A stretch of DNA of 64,000 nucleotides from the NCBI GenBank assembly GCA_002189035.1, contig CM007990.1, forward strand, positions 4,092,001-4,156,000. Direction: 5' to 3'. A program made the position numbers and the translations under genes. Below the pieces are notes generated by a model. It ran no database searches. It was not told where the DNA came from and saw only the letters and a program-made list of their open reading frames with translations. Shown here piece by piece: positions 24,584 to 37,900 of the stretch; positions within the stretch are counted from its first letter, which is position 1, and every line of letters starts with the position of its first letter. The DNA comes from Utricularia gibba. Its lineage: Eukaryota > Streptophyta > Magnoliopsida > Lamiales > Lentibulariaceae.

Positions 24584-25740
24584 TCCATCGTATACAAGAT
24601 CCACAGAAAAGGCACTCCCATGGCCCTTTATCTCCTCCAGAAAAATACCAGTTTTCTGAGAGGTAAGATTTTTTGCACTATCGCCATCATGCATCGCCGC
24701 CCATTGCCTGAATTCTTACAAAGAGACGTGATCCTCTGAACCTTTTTTTCTGAACCATAAACATCTCTGTGTGAATCACCATCATGCTTGCGTGATGATT
24801 TTTTCCAGCTCCAAGCATGTGGCTTTCATTGTCATTACACCATTTTGTTATCTGTTCTAACATGATCCATGACGCACATGATAAGATTGATGGTACGGAA
24901 AGAGATAATGTGTCATCATTTTATGTCCATGCATCCAAAAAATCATGATTTTTCATTTAAAGATGTGGTTTCGAGTTACCTCATCATCCTTGGTGGGCTT
25001 TTGCTTTCATCAACCAAACTCTTCAATGCGATAGCGTTGTTCTTGTGTGCTTTTGTCCAAACACAATTAGATCAGTGAAACCTACTGGGCATCCACTTTG
25101 TCGCTTGTCCTGCTGAACTGCTAATTGATTCATGGAACATCTGTCATCACATTTCAGGTTGTGCTGCAGATCTTTTACATGTAGCGGGCAAAGAGCCTAC
25201 AGTCATGTCTTTGTAAAATGCAATAGAAGTATTGGGATGCTTTCATAGGTACATGATTCATATACAGAGAATATTACAAAGGTCTTTTTTGAGCTATTCT
25301 CTTTCTTAACCACATATTATTCTTAATTTAAATGTTGATAGAACTTATAAGCCAACTATTTCAAATGAATTTTATACAAATTCATGATTATAATAGAGAA
25401 TAATTTCAATTCATTTAGATAATAATTTTTATTTTATTTCAAATATTTTAAATTATATTTAAAAATTAATGAACTCATTTCAATCTAAATTTGTAACTAA
25501 ATCAAAAAATGAGTTCAATCTATCTTCTGAAATTATGTTAATTATAATTAAGTTCTCATGATAAACAAGTTGATTGTTAATGGTATGGGAGAGCATAAAA
25601 AACAAAGTTACAAACAAGTATACTAGATATCCAATCATATGATGATAGTGTTCAATAAAAAGATAAATATACAATAAAGGAGAAAAATAATATATAAATA
25701 AAGTAAAATAAATATACAATAACTAATATAAATAAAAGTT
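24584..25740. other. Glucanase 3' UTR and intergenic DNA
   Basis: About 24584-25250 has moderate composition and may be a long 3' UTR or non-coding transcript. From 25310 it is AT-rich. No protein-coding signal. Confidence 0.4.
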
Positions 25741-26660
25741 TTTACTTTTCTAGATCCTAGAATGCACCTCCCTCAAGTTGAGTTTGGGATACATCGCATA
25801 AGTCCTTACCAATAATACTAATGTCGTGTGTGAAGAAACAAATTTGCAATTCAAAAAAACAATTTTGTTGTTGTTCACACATACTGTCAATCATTTTCAA
25901 TATACTTTGTTTGCTTATGAAATATTGAATTAGAAGTAATATGAATGACTATTTAATTATTACACCAAAGTGTATTGGTGTGACTAGAAACTAACTCATT
26001 CGTTGCTATAGATATGGTCCTATATTCAATTTGATTTAAGATTTTGCAATTACATTTTGCTTTTTGGCACACCAAGAAATAAGCGAACATCCTAAAAATT
26101 CACAATTTTCAGATATAGATTGTTGTGTGATATTATTTGAACCCCAATTAATATCAAATATCACAATAATTTTCAAATGCAAAACATCATTTTTGGAAAA
26201 GAAAAAACCTCTTGTTAAATGTTCCATATAAATAGTGCAAACTTTTTTTTCCATTAAGATACTTGAAGTAACAGGTTGGAGATATTAACTAAGTTGCTTA
26301 TTAACACATCTGTAGAATCTATAAGTTTCATATCTCAAATTATATTATTGGCATATTCAATTTGGGATAAGAAATAATCCTCAATTATCCCTTGCAACAA
26401 CAAGCCAGGAATGAATATTGCTTCCCTCTAAATCCTTGACAGTAAACAGTCTATGTGAATATGATTTTATCCACTAAATAAACTTCAAGTTGTTTTTTGT
26501 TAATGGAATATTATCAACATATAATACTAGCAAGTTAATCTAATCGTTAATTTTATGTATAAATAGATAATTATTATATTGAATTTGAAAGAGACCAAAA
26601 TAGATTAAGGCATTTGTAAGTTGCATTTTTTACTATCCAGAAGATTGATTAAGACTATAA
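25740..26660 (-). mobile_element. Decayed Ty1/copia pol fragment (late reverse transcriptase and RNase H)
   Basis: On the minus strand, interrupted pieces follow the copia order: remnants of the RT 'YVDD...IT' area, IFIPGLL and DYFLSQIEYANNII (compare the copia 'IFLSQRKYALDIL'), DSTDV, then RYLK, GLFFSKND, and a nearly continuous RNase H piece ending SLISWCAKKQNVIAKS. Further on come the 'KQSIL' region and DLCDVSQTQLEGGA, the usual end of copia pol. Many stops and frameshifts show it is dead. No LTRs were found. Integrase and gag are missing. Confidence 0.8.
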
Positions 26661-26916
26661 CAAATAAGATATGGTTAGAAATATAGTGTCCACCAATTAT
26701 GACAATTATGAATTATTAGCCTTCAAATATGCTTATGCATAAGCCACGCCATTATGAGTTCGTGATGCATACATGATCGTAATTTATCCATAAATCACAT
26801 TTGTCTAGTTCCATTATGCGTGTAGCTTAGTTGATATTTTTTATATTTACCAAATCCTTGAGTCAAGAGTTCGATTTAAATAAATTATACATTTTTATAA
26901 AATTAAAATTAATTCA

Positions 26917-26973
<57 letters not shown>

Positions 26974-28350
26974 TATTTCAGTTTTTTTTAAAAAAATTAG
27001 CTATTTTTATTATGTTAAATATAGTAAAAAGATACAAAAAATAAGCTTATCATATTAATATATACCAAATTGGAATATTTTGTAAATAAAAAATTTGCAG
27101 AGGGCCATTTCACTAATTACCCATAAGAATAGTATTGTAAATAAACACGATCAAATTTTATTTAAAAAAAGTAGAAATTTAAAATGTTTATTATTTTTAG
27201 TAAGCTTAAAACACTAGCCATTTCTATTTTATTAAATTACTCAAAAAATGATTTCTAAAAAAAATAAAAGTAAAGCCAAACAGAGTTTATAACAATTTAT
27301 ACTTTTGGAAAAATGCTTCAAAAATAATTCTGATATCAAATCCAAACAACTTCTACCATAAAAGGAACAGAAATTTAAAAATACTTCTTATTTTTAAAAA
27401 GTTATAATGTTCCAATTTTTTTTATCAAACTTTTCCAAAAACATAATCAAAGAGAACCTAATTTTTTAATGGGTTATTTGATCGGTTCCATTGGATCTAA
27501 TTGAGTTTAATTACATTTCTCATTGAAACCCTAAAATTGGTTAAGTATTTCAATTGAAACTCTAATTGAACTCCCCAAATTGATTAAAGTAAAATTAGAA
27601 TTAATGGATCGACTTTCAAAATGGGTCATTTAGACGCTTTTTTTTCTCACACACTATAATCAAATTTTTATACATGAGGTAATCATTTTTATTACATAAT
27701 CAAAAAACAATGATCGTTTTTATAATACATTCAAAATTAATTTCTTGTGAGATAGAGTAATAAAAAGGATCAAAACAAAACTCATTCTATTAGACTTGGA
27801 TCATTCACAAATGTAATTATTTTTTTTTATTTTCCATATATTAAGTCAAAATTTTACTATATAAATTTCGAAAAGGATTAAAAAAAAAAAAGACATGAGG
27901 TAAAAAGGATTGTGCGAGGGCTAAGGCCGAAAAGGATTTGTTCATATAGAAAACAACTTGGATTAAACAAAAATGGAAACATAACCGCGGGCAGCAAAAA
28001 AGTTGAGAAGTGAAAACTGTAATCGATGGCGGTGTATGATGAATCCAGGGATCAAACTCGATGAGGTATGCGGGGGTATGTATTCAACTTCGCAGGATTT
28101 GGGAATTTGTTTGCAAACTAAAAGCGATTTCGGATATTGATTGCCTGCGGTCTGCGGTTGCACTTTGGTGAGCAGAAAAAGCGAAAAGGGTGGCCTACTT
28201 TTTCCGGAAGCAAAGTGATTTTGGGTAAACTGCTTGCTGCCACCGGATTAGGGATTGGGCTTTCTGATTCCGATTGTCAAGTTTAGTCAGATGGTGTTCT
28301 TGAACTTTGATCTGTAAGTGCTTCGACTGTCGATTTTAGGGTTGGAAAAA
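26661..28350. other. AT-rich intergenic DNA with a dinucleotide microsatellite
   Basis: No gene is supported. The last 350 bp are GC-richer and probably hold the promoter and first untranslated exon of the gene at 28645. Confidence 0.4.
26917..26971. repeat. Compound (AT)n(GT)n microsatellite
   Basis: About nine AT units (26917..26934) run directly into about 18 GT units (26935..26971), giving 55 bp of alternating purine-pyrimidine. Such tracts are highly mutable in length. Confidence 0.95.
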
Positions 28351-28644
28351 AAAATGATGTTTTGGGGTGGAAAAACGATGTTGGCGGGTTTGGGGTTGTG
28401 GAATTTATGAATCATGGTGCTGCGTTAACAGGAAATGGAGAAAGATGCGGAGTTTGTTTTCTGAGCTACACGAGCACCTATGTCTAGTATATTACCACCT
28501 CCTGTTTTGCATAACATGCACTGATTTATTACTGTGTTATCTGGTTTTTATGGGTTATGTACATGCTTGTTTCTACTTTGTAGTTTTTAAGCCATATTGT
28601 TGTATACTTTTTCAGGTTTTGTGGATCTAAGTAGGGAGGGTATA

Positions 28645-29380
28645 ATGTCGAGGCCAATGCTGGTTGTTTTTCTGTTTTTGTTGTTGATCATAACCTCTCA
28701 ATTTGAATGGAGGCAGCAGTTAGCAACTGACATTGATGCCAATTCAAGCGAGTCTCAGAAGCAGCTAGAAATATCAAAAAGGGAAGAAGGGGTTAAGGAG
28801 AAGGTAATATTTGACCTTGATGCCCATCTTTTGTCTGGACTGTTGCATATTCAGTCTACCTTTAAGATTGTATTCCTATGCCTGTGGATTAAGTTTGTTT
28901 CCATCTATGTTAAACTTTGAGTTGCCAAATATATGAAGTTCTTCTGCAGTTCAAACCCTGTACTTGGAACGCATATGCTGTTATAAGATATGCCAGCTCT
29001 GGTGTGATGCTTTATTTAACTTGGTTGCTTCTCTCCGTCAGCGGCTCGAAATTCTGTGAATAGTTTCTTTGTCAGTATAGATAGGCCTTTTTCTGTAACA
29101 AGTATTTTGCGTTTTCAATTTTGTCTACTTAGCATTGTGTTTTACGTTTTGTTCTGTTGCCAACAAGTGGTTATGCAAAGGCGGTCCCTCACGTGCATTT
29201 TTTCTTTCACAGATCATCTTGTCACAGGAGAAGAACATCCAGATGCTAAATGAGCTCGTTCGAACTCTGAGAGAGCAGCTACAACAATGCCGAAACAAAA
29301 GCGAGAGTTTCAACCGCACTGCAAGCTCATTTACAGAAAAGGCCATTGACCTGGAGCAACGTCAAATTCTTGATGACTGA
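28645..29380 (+). CDS. Small signal-anchor and coiled-coil protein, unknown function
   Basis: Exons 28645..28803 and 29213..29380 join in phase 0 (GT 28804, AG 29212) to give 108 residues. Residues about 4-18 (PMLVVFLFLLLIITS) form a signal peptide or membrane anchor. The rest is charged; the second exon carries a short coiled coil (EKNIQMLNELVRTLREQLQQC) with Leu every seven or so residues and one N-glycosylation sequon (NRT). I do not recognise a named family. The upstream AG near 28615 suggests an intron in the 5' UTR. The ATG at 28645 was chosen because it starts the hydrophobic segment. By inference it is a small secretory-pathway or membrane protein with the coiled coil in the lumen or apoplast if the anchor is cleaved. 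Confidence 0.7.
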
Positions 29381-30005
29381 ATTGTTCATCTCTGTTCCAA
29401 TTTCTCACTACAATTTGTCCGTGATGTTCATAGCTCAATCAACACAGAGATCCCAGCTTTGGTTTTCCTCAACGATAACTTGCTGCTGTTGGGTTCTTCA
29501 TGGCATCAGAGAAGTTACTTGTTCTACACCTTAAAGAACTCTGCTGCTATTAGACTCAGTTCAACCAGTGTTTTTGAAGAGCTCTATCAATGACAATGAG
29601 TTCATTCTTGAAAAAGACTGAAATTCCAGGTTCAGCAAGTCACAAATGGAATCTTTATTTTCAGTTCAAACTTTGATCAAAAGATACAAGACATTCTGTA
29701 ACAAAGATAAGCGGAATAGCAGGCTGGAGGCTACAGCAATATATACGTGTACTAGTAGTACCTATGAAACTGAAACACTTCAAACCTAACAAAAAAACAA
29801 CAGCTTCTCCCTCACTGACTTGTGACCTCTGTTCTGGTGCTCACGATTCTTGGTCAAATGTGATACTCCTGCATATCCAGTTAGCTCCTAGGAAGCAGAT
29901 ATCAAAGAATGGAGAATATTATTTGGGAGTTATTCAACTTCGAATTTCTCATGCTTCTCAAAGATAAATTCCAAACATGAGGCTGAGTAATTTACCCTTG
30001 TGCTC
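29381..30005. other. Region between convergent genes
   Basis: Contains the 3' UTRs of the small coiled-coil gene and the TMK gene. No other coding signal. Confidence 0.5.
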
Positions 30006-32954
30006 TCAGCGTGCATCTGTAGAACTGAAAGAATCAGCAAATACTGCTGCTGGTTTTGATGAGATGCTCCCTTTAGTGTCCTCTGAACTGTAACTGAAAT
30101 CTTGTGTATTTTTCTCCGCTTGCCACCTCTTGAGCATTTGTGAGAGTGGTAAGTCCGTGTCAATCCATGAGCCCTCCTCCATTTCATCAACCGGCTTCCA
30201 TTTCTCAGCCAAACTGGCGAGAACACTCACAGCATGCCCCATTTCAGGCCTGTGATTTGGGTCCCTTGCAGTGCAGTGGCCGGCAAGTTCAGCAACCGCG
30301 AATATGGTTCCCTCGTTTTGTGGATCAGCATCAAGAGCAGGGTCTATTGACGCAGCGAGAGCACCATGATCTGATTTTACCTGCCAAAACCATTCAACCA
30401 AGTACTGGATTTCCTCTGCACGTTGCTCATCTAATGCTACCAAACCAGTCAAGAGTTCGATCAGGATCACCCCAAAGCTGAACACATCAACCTTTGTTGT
30501 GATTTTCCCTGTAACTGTAAGAATATGGAATATGATATCACACAGGTAGTTATGCCTTTCATCATATTTGGCTTAGAAATCATCTCATGCATGACTTAGT
30601 TTTTTTACCTGCGTATTCTGGAGCAAGGTATCCAAAGGTTCCCGCAAGCCGGGTTGCAATAGGTTCCTCTGTATCTGAAGCCAACTTCACCAAACCGAAG
30701 TCTGAAACCTTGGCTCGAAAATCATCATCAAGAAGGATATTTGCAGACTTAAGATCTCGGTGTATGAAGCTTTGGTGAGCCAAAGTGTGGAGATATTCAA
30801 CCCCTCTAGCAACATCAAGGGCGATGGTAAGCCTTGTGGACCAGGACAAGGGAACCAAACCTAGACTTTTCCAGCGAAAGAGATGATGACTGAGAGCACC
30901 TTGAGACATATACTCGTAAACAAGAAGTCTCTCATTTCCTTCTACTGAGTATCCCAACAGGGAGACGAGGTTGCGATGGCGAACCTTCGAAAGCACGGAG
31001 ATTTCTGATCTAAACTCCTCCAAGGCTTTGTCACTTATGGCTCCAACTACCATTCTCTTAACTGCTATCTTTGTTCCACCTTCAAGCTGCCCCCTGTAAA
31101 CTACTCCAAAGCCACCACGACCAAGCTCGTTTTCTTTTGCAAAGGTGTTGGTCACATTGCTGAGGAGTTGAAAAGACACAAATGAACTTCCTGTCTCAGA
31201 CACATGATTATTCTCCAAGCTTGTAGTGCTCATGCTCTCTGTAACACTACCTGCTCTGGAAACATCAGCTACTGCAATTTTCAGCGTGGTAGAATTATCA
31301 GAAGAATCTCCTGGATGGACTACTACATTTGAAAGGAGATGCTTCTTCAGTTTTCGATTTCGTATGCAGTAAACAACAGCAGCAACAGCAATAACGGATG
31401 TAACAGTTGAAGCAGCAGCTGAAGAAACAACAACTAAAAGGTGGGGATTTGATGGCTTAGTGGGGCTAACTTTTTCAGCTGAAGGAGATGCTGAATTGTC
31501 TTCATTGGAATAAATTGGATTCACCGGAGTCCGTAGAGGTGGAAGAACAAGTTGAGAAGGGAATTTTAGCCGTCCTTGATCTTTGAATTTCGGATTGCCA
31601 TCAACTGTTACTAAGACAGAATCTCTAAATCTTGGTAGTGGTAACTCGAAATCATTGCCTGATAAATTCAACACTCTCAGCAACCTAAGCTGCGTAAGCA
31701 TCTCTGGAACTCTGCCAAAAAGATTGTTTCCTTCCAAATGAATTTCAAGAAGTGATGATAAGTTCACCAAAGAGGGACTTAAAGTTCCATTCAATGCAAG
31801 TCCTCTCAGATTTATCACAGAAACTTCACCCCTTGTGTTACAACGGATTCCCATCCATGATCCTCCACAAGGATCATTTCCAGTCCATTGGCATGCGAGC
31901 TGCTTAGGATACTTCAAATCATGCAGAAAATCTAAAAGGGCATTAACCTGAGGAGCACATTGTTCCCCAGGGTCAGACCTACAAAAAAAATTCGAAGAAA
32001 CTGAAACATTTCGTGCCTTGAAGTTGGGCATCGGCCCCATAAAGATGTTGTTGCTCAGATCTAATACTCGAAGATTCATATCTGCCAAGCTCTGGGGATC
32101 AAACCTACGAGGGAATTCTTGTTAAGGTTTAGTTCCTGTAGGTAGCTCAGCCGACCAATGTCATCAGGGATAGTACCCATGAACTGATTTCCATGGATCC
32201 AAACTTGAGATAGCTCTGTCATACTAGAGATCACATCAATAGTACCATTCATTCCTTCCCCCTCTTGATCATTCAGCCACAATTTCTGCAACATTGAGTT
32301 GCGAAATGTTGATGGAATCGGTCCAGACAGCTTGTTATATGACAACAACAACGAAGAAAGTGATGGGAGCTTCCCAAAGAAATCAGGAACAGAACCAACT
32401 ATATTGCAACTAGAACAAGAAAAATTCACCAATAACAAAGATTCAGCAACATCATTCGGTATCGTCCATCCATGTGTCGGATTAAATGGATTTCCATCCA
32501 AAGCAAGCACAAGAATACTCCTCAGTCCCACAAAGAAGTCAGCAGGTATTGCATCAAACTCATTATAATTCAAGAACGCAAATTGAAGATTTGAGAGGCC
32601 ACTGAAGGTCGGCAATATTCCATTGAACTTGTTCCTTTGAAACCCCACATTCCGAAGCTCAGTCAACTGATTCAAGTTTTGAGGCAAAGGGCCTTTTAAT
32701 CCAAGACCCTGAACCTGAATCTGAGTTACTCTTCCATTAGAACAGAAGACATGAGGCCACGAAGGAGGGCCGCAAGGATCATCAGCATTTCCCTTTTCAG
32801 GCCATTTTAGAAGCTCTGGGTTTTCCAGATTCTCTCTGAAATCACTCAGAACCTTCAAATCGCTCGGGTCTGTATACGCATCCACACTCGCAAGAATGCA
32901 CAAACACAACCACCCACAGAAAATGTAGATCGATGTCTCTACAAACAACCCCAT
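30006..32954 (-). CDS. TMK-type leucine-rich-repeat receptor-like kinase, broken by one missing base in this sequence
   Basis: Exons 32954-30609 and 30508-30006. A signal peptide (MGLFVETSIYIFCGWLCLCI) leads into two LRR blocks separated by a Cys-rich island (CRSDPGEQCAPQV), the TMK hallmark. A membrane segment lies around VVVSSAAASTVTSVIAVAAV. The kinase has a Gly loop (GRGGFGVVYRG), the VAIK Lys (KIAVKRM), HRDLKSAN, DFG and APE, so it looks catalytically competent. TMKs sit at the plasma membrane and act in auxin signalling and growth. Near 32094..32097 the frame shifts: a run of four G (C on the coding strand) must be five for GLIP to continue as QSLADMNLRVLDL. With that base the protein is 949 residues; as written it stops after SLVGLIPRAWQI. 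Everything else is intact, so a consensus error is more likely than a pseudogene. The member within the TMK family is not resolved. Confidence 0.9.
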
Positions 32955-34963
32955 GAACAATATCTGAACCAAGAACTCAACTTACAGCGGTTAAACTCCT
33001 CTCAATATCCTAAAAAAATACAGCAAACACAAGCAACCCAGATGAGAAAACTAAGAAAAATGCGCCTACAACGAACAAAAGGGACCCCTCACTAGCCAGT
33101 GGTCACTAGTGATATTAGGACTCTACAGCAAAAAAAATTTCGCACTTTATTTACCGTTGTGTTTCCCTTTCTTTTTTTCCCGGGAAGCTTCTGCCTCACC
33201 GTCCTGTACGTTTCTTGCTACCGACAAGCGCAGGCATCACTCACTCCTCCTCCCCGCCATGAGCATCCATCATAACCCTCGTCTGAAAATACAATCATCA
33301 CCTGAGCCATTATTAAATGAAGGTAATGCTACGATTTTATTGCAAGCAATGTGAGTTGCAATCCCACCAGAGGTCAAGAATTCTGTCGACAATCATCCTC
33401 GTCATGTCAACACAAACATTATAAATGACTATGCATCATCCTCACATCCTTGTCCTTATGCCAACTTTTATCCCATAATTTTCAACTATTTTTCTGAACC
33501 AAACCACGCTTTTACAGCAAAATATTATCAAAAAACAGAACCCATTATCAAAAAAATTGAAAATTTTAATTCGATTGCTCCGTGGCATAAATCCTTAAAA
33601 TTGGTACGATTAGTCCCAATATTTAATAAAAATGAAATAAAGCATCCAATGACATATTTAATTCGTGGTGGACATATTTAATTCTTAATTTTTAAAAATA
33701 AGTTCGTTAAGAATAGTAGTAAATGAGTGCTAATAGTTCTGGGCCAAAACTTATTTGGCCCACCTATACGGGTACGGGCTAAGGCCCAAGTCTGGTCCAT
33801 GTGGGCCATGGGTTTCCCTGGACTCACATCACATGAAGAAAAAATCAATGGGGTACATTCATCTATTAGATTACGTTTGGTTGAATGAAAATATGTTGAT
33901 TGAGTTTAGAGAATTTGAGTATAATTTATTTGGGTATAGATGAGTATTCTCAAAACCCATCTAATTAGTGAGTTTAAAAAATACCTATAAATTAGATTTA
34001 TGAAGGGTTATATATAGGTTTTAGTGTAAAAATTAATTAAATATTTAATAAGATACCAAATAAGGATATATTTTATTAATCCATTTATATCCATTTTGTA
34101 TCAAACAATCAAACATACCCTTAAGTTTGTGTTTGATAGTTTGTATAAACAAGGATATACTTATAGTGTGATAGACAATGTATGTTTAATTGTTCATATA
34201 AATTTTTTCTTATATATTTATTTATTTTACTATAAGTATACATTTATTTCATATGATATTCTTTTTTAAATTTATTCTAATATTATGGATAAATTTATAT
34301 CAATATAATATATATCGGTATGACTATCAAACACAACTTAAATATAATAATATGAGGGTTTAGGCCTCTCTTATTTTGTATATTTGGTTCACGGATTTAA
34401 ACAAGTTTGAAAATAAGATAGATACTTGTGTTACGTCTTTGCATTTATAAATATATTTATTTGATAGATATGTTTTGACAAAAAATTGTTCTTTTATGTG
34501 AATTTTTAATTCATTAAAAGTTATTTTTATTTATTTTACATATATTTAAAGTTTGAAATTGAGATAGATACTTGTACTATGAATTTGATAGATATGTTTT
34601 TAAAACAATTTTCCTTTTATGTGAATTTTTTTAATTAAATAAAATTTATTTTTAATTTATATTTATAAAATCTATATAATAAATATGTTTTTAATTTTAA
34701 TTATATAATTCAAATATATTATTATTAAAACCACCTTATTTTACCTCCATTTTACCCAAATATCATATAATATAGTATTTTATATATTCAATTTTATCGA
34801 AATTTAAATAAAATAAACTCTTTTTATTCTAATACTCCAAAACAGACACAGCGTTAGTTCTAAAAAAGAAGATTACCAGGTGACCAAAAGAATTAAGTTT
34901 GTGGGTGAGTGACTCTTTCCCACTCAACTCCGCACATCAGATTTCTTCTCTTTTCTTCTCTGG
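32955..34963. other. Intergenic DNA upstream of TMK and downstream of the bHLH gene
   Basis: The first 350 bp probably hold the TMK 5' UTR and promoter. About 33480-34860 is AT-rich apart from the TGGGCC cluster at 33740-33807. No gene is supported. Confidence 0.45.
33740..33807. promoter_or_regulatory. Cluster of four TGGGCC/GGCCCA (site II) motifs
   Basis: TGGGCC at 33740 and 33802, GGCCCA at 33757 and 33783, within 68 bp. Site II elements bind TCP factors and mark promoters of growth and housekeeping genes. The nearest start (TMK) is about 790 bp away, so the target is unclear. Confidence 0.35.
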
Positions 34964-37900
34964 TTAGTCATCATCTGCAGCACTGTTTCTTTTGGTGCTT
35001 CGCTCGATGAAGCTGACGAGCGTCAGGGAGACCTCCATCCTCGTTATGTCCCGGTTCGTCTGTCCAAAACAAGCTCCCATTTAGCACCTCATTGAATGCC
35101 AAACCAGCTGAGATGCTTAGAGTGCGTACCTCCACTGCGAAGCGAGCCCAGACATCGTTGTTCTTCCTGGTCTCTATGATGCCCCTCAGGATCGTTAACC
35201 CGAGACCCTGATGGTGTCAGCTATTTCTAAGAAGCAGCCCTGTTCCTGGCACAGCATCTGCAACACAGAAGGTAGTGGCTTGGGTTGAGCTTGTGTCTGC
35301 GACAGTGTTTCTTCAGAGTTCTCAAGGAGCTCACCTCTATGAGCATGTGGCCGGGCTGACTTAGATCTTCAACCAGGATGGGGCATGCTGCTGCTTCACA
35401 AGCATATGTTGCTCTTCGAAGATCGCCCTCGTCGTTGTAAATCTGAAGGATGAAGGGAAGGTGAAAGCATGTTCTTTCATACTTGGAAGGTTGAGCAAAT
35501 GTAACATTAGACCTTTGGTTCCATGGCATGTTTTAGCTTCTCTGCGTGCTTGGTTACGCTTTGCAGGAACAGCATGTGTTTGATGGTGCGCTCCAGAAGA
35601 GAATCGATGCTACACTGTAGGAAAGAAAGCAACCAGAACTCGGAAAGGGTTCAGAAAAGGAAGAGATGAAAGGAAAAAGGGATTACCTTTGCACCATTGG
35701 GGACGATTTCTCTCAGCTCCTTTACACGATCTTGGATCATTTGTCGATCTCGAGGACGTGGTCTGGGGTTTTCACCTGGTTTATGTCTCTTATGGCATGG
35801 TTTGTTGCCGACACCAGAAGAAGCATCGTTGTTCCGCTTCAGATTAAGTCCTCTGCCGATCCAAGAATCATAGATGAAGGTGTAATGGCTTGTTCCTGAA
35901 TCCTGTTTACCTGAGATGGTTTTCGTGGAGGCTGAGCTCTTCTTTTCCCCAGAACTTGCAACATTTCCATGGATTCCAGGGGATTCTTCCTCCCCATAGT
36001 CTGGAAACTGAAACGTCCCGTTGGGTGAATTCTCAAGCACAGAAAGAGGCTTTGAGACCACTGCCTCCAGTAGGTAATCCGCCTGTGTCTCTGGAGAAAT
36101 CCCACTTTCCAACTCCTCCTGACCAGCCGGACACATCTCCGGGGAATCCCCACCTCCATTGCCACCCTGAGCATCCCAGAAGCTTCTCAGTACCTGGTTT
36201 CTGAACTCGGCACCTAAAACATCAAACAAATCATCTCCAGCTCGAGGGTAGCTGCATATATCATCAGTTGCCATTGCATCGGCTTGACTATCCCTCATCT
36301 TGCTTTCCCGCTGCATTACAGAGCTGCAATCAAGAAGGGAATTCGATACTGAAGCTGGATTTTCAGGCGGGCGACTTCCACAGGTGCTCTTCACGTCAAA
36401 ACTTGTGGACTTGGGCTTCCAGATACATGTCAAGTCCTCATTAGCTGCTCTCAGCCTGCCCAGAGCATACTGATCCACCAACACATCCGAGTTCGTTGCC
36501 GTAGTAGCTCTGTCTTTAGCCTCCGGATTCATGAACTTCAACGCTACTAGACCTGCTTCAGCTGTGTCAGTACAATCTCCAGAAAACATTAGCCAGAGCT
36601 TCAGGGATGGAGAACCATTACTTGTATCTCCAGAGGAAAAGGGAGATGAAGTTTGAGCCCCGTAGTTGGGAAGGCCTGCAACTGGTAAAGAAGAGGCTCT
36701 GGAGGAATCCGACTCAGGACGAGGGAATGTCTGAGTCCTGGTTGTAGAAGCAAGTTCATCAGATCGCAGGGCTCCTGGGAGATGTCCCAGTCGATGTAAA
36801 AGCATTGCAACATCGTTGACAAATCCTGCATTCTCCACAACCTGCGGAAGTGAATCACCATAATCAGACAGTGAAACCATGGGATGACTGACTCTAGGAG
36901 ATGATGTTTAACAAAATGGGATCAGAAACTTACTTGGAAGTGAGAACCAAACTGAACTACACCGTGAGGAAGAACCGGAACAACTGCAACTGTCTGAACA
37001 ACGAGAATGGTTAACTCATGAAAGGAAACTACCTTCTTCATACACCAGATTGTACCTGCAAGCCAGCTGAAAATTGTTGATAGACCTCGCTTACAACCTG
37101 AAACAACATGAGAAGAAAAGGAGATGACTACCCAGTTGCACCACGGCATCGTTGTTTCCATTGCCAGGTTAGTTGTAATGACCATAAAAGAGAAGCTTCA
37201 GGTCTTAAAGAACGAATACCCAGAAATCGAATGATCAAATTATGGAACAAAGCATTCTGGAATTCTAGAAAGGATGTGCCGAAGTGTTGAACTCTTTACC
37301 TTTGGATGGTGGGCTTCAGCATGAAAATTTTCAGAAGATATCCAGGAATGCTCCCCTGTTAATGCAACATTTCCCACCAATCTGAGAAGAAGTTGAAAAA
37401 GAAAAGACTCATTCTTGGAGAAAGTTATCAAACTGGGTACACCTAAAACATGATTTTAAATGTGCTGAAACCGTTCAAGCATGCGGATTCAAGTTGTTGT
37501 CTTGGAACGAACTGGAAAACGTCATAATCCATAACTTGCAAGCAATGAACTACAGCAACAAGGGTAAAAGTATGTATGGAGAACTCACCCTTCTCCTAAA
37601 TTGTGAGCATCATCCGCCATTTTGTTCAAGAGCTGATGAACCTTATCTCCAGTCAAAAAGTGGGATTCTAGATCAGGAGTTGCTTGAACTGAAACATCAG
37701 AATCTTGAAAAAAAGTTTCTAGTTTCAACTCAGACTTCTGTGGAAGCCCAGATGTTGGTGAATAATGATGTTCTTCCCAAACAAGAATCCTGTAAGAAAT
37801 ACATATTCTGTCAAGCTCCAGATCACCGCAATCGACTCAAGAAACGGAGAGGTGGTTCTGGACAAAATATGCCAAAGACAGGATGAGACATTTAGACCAG

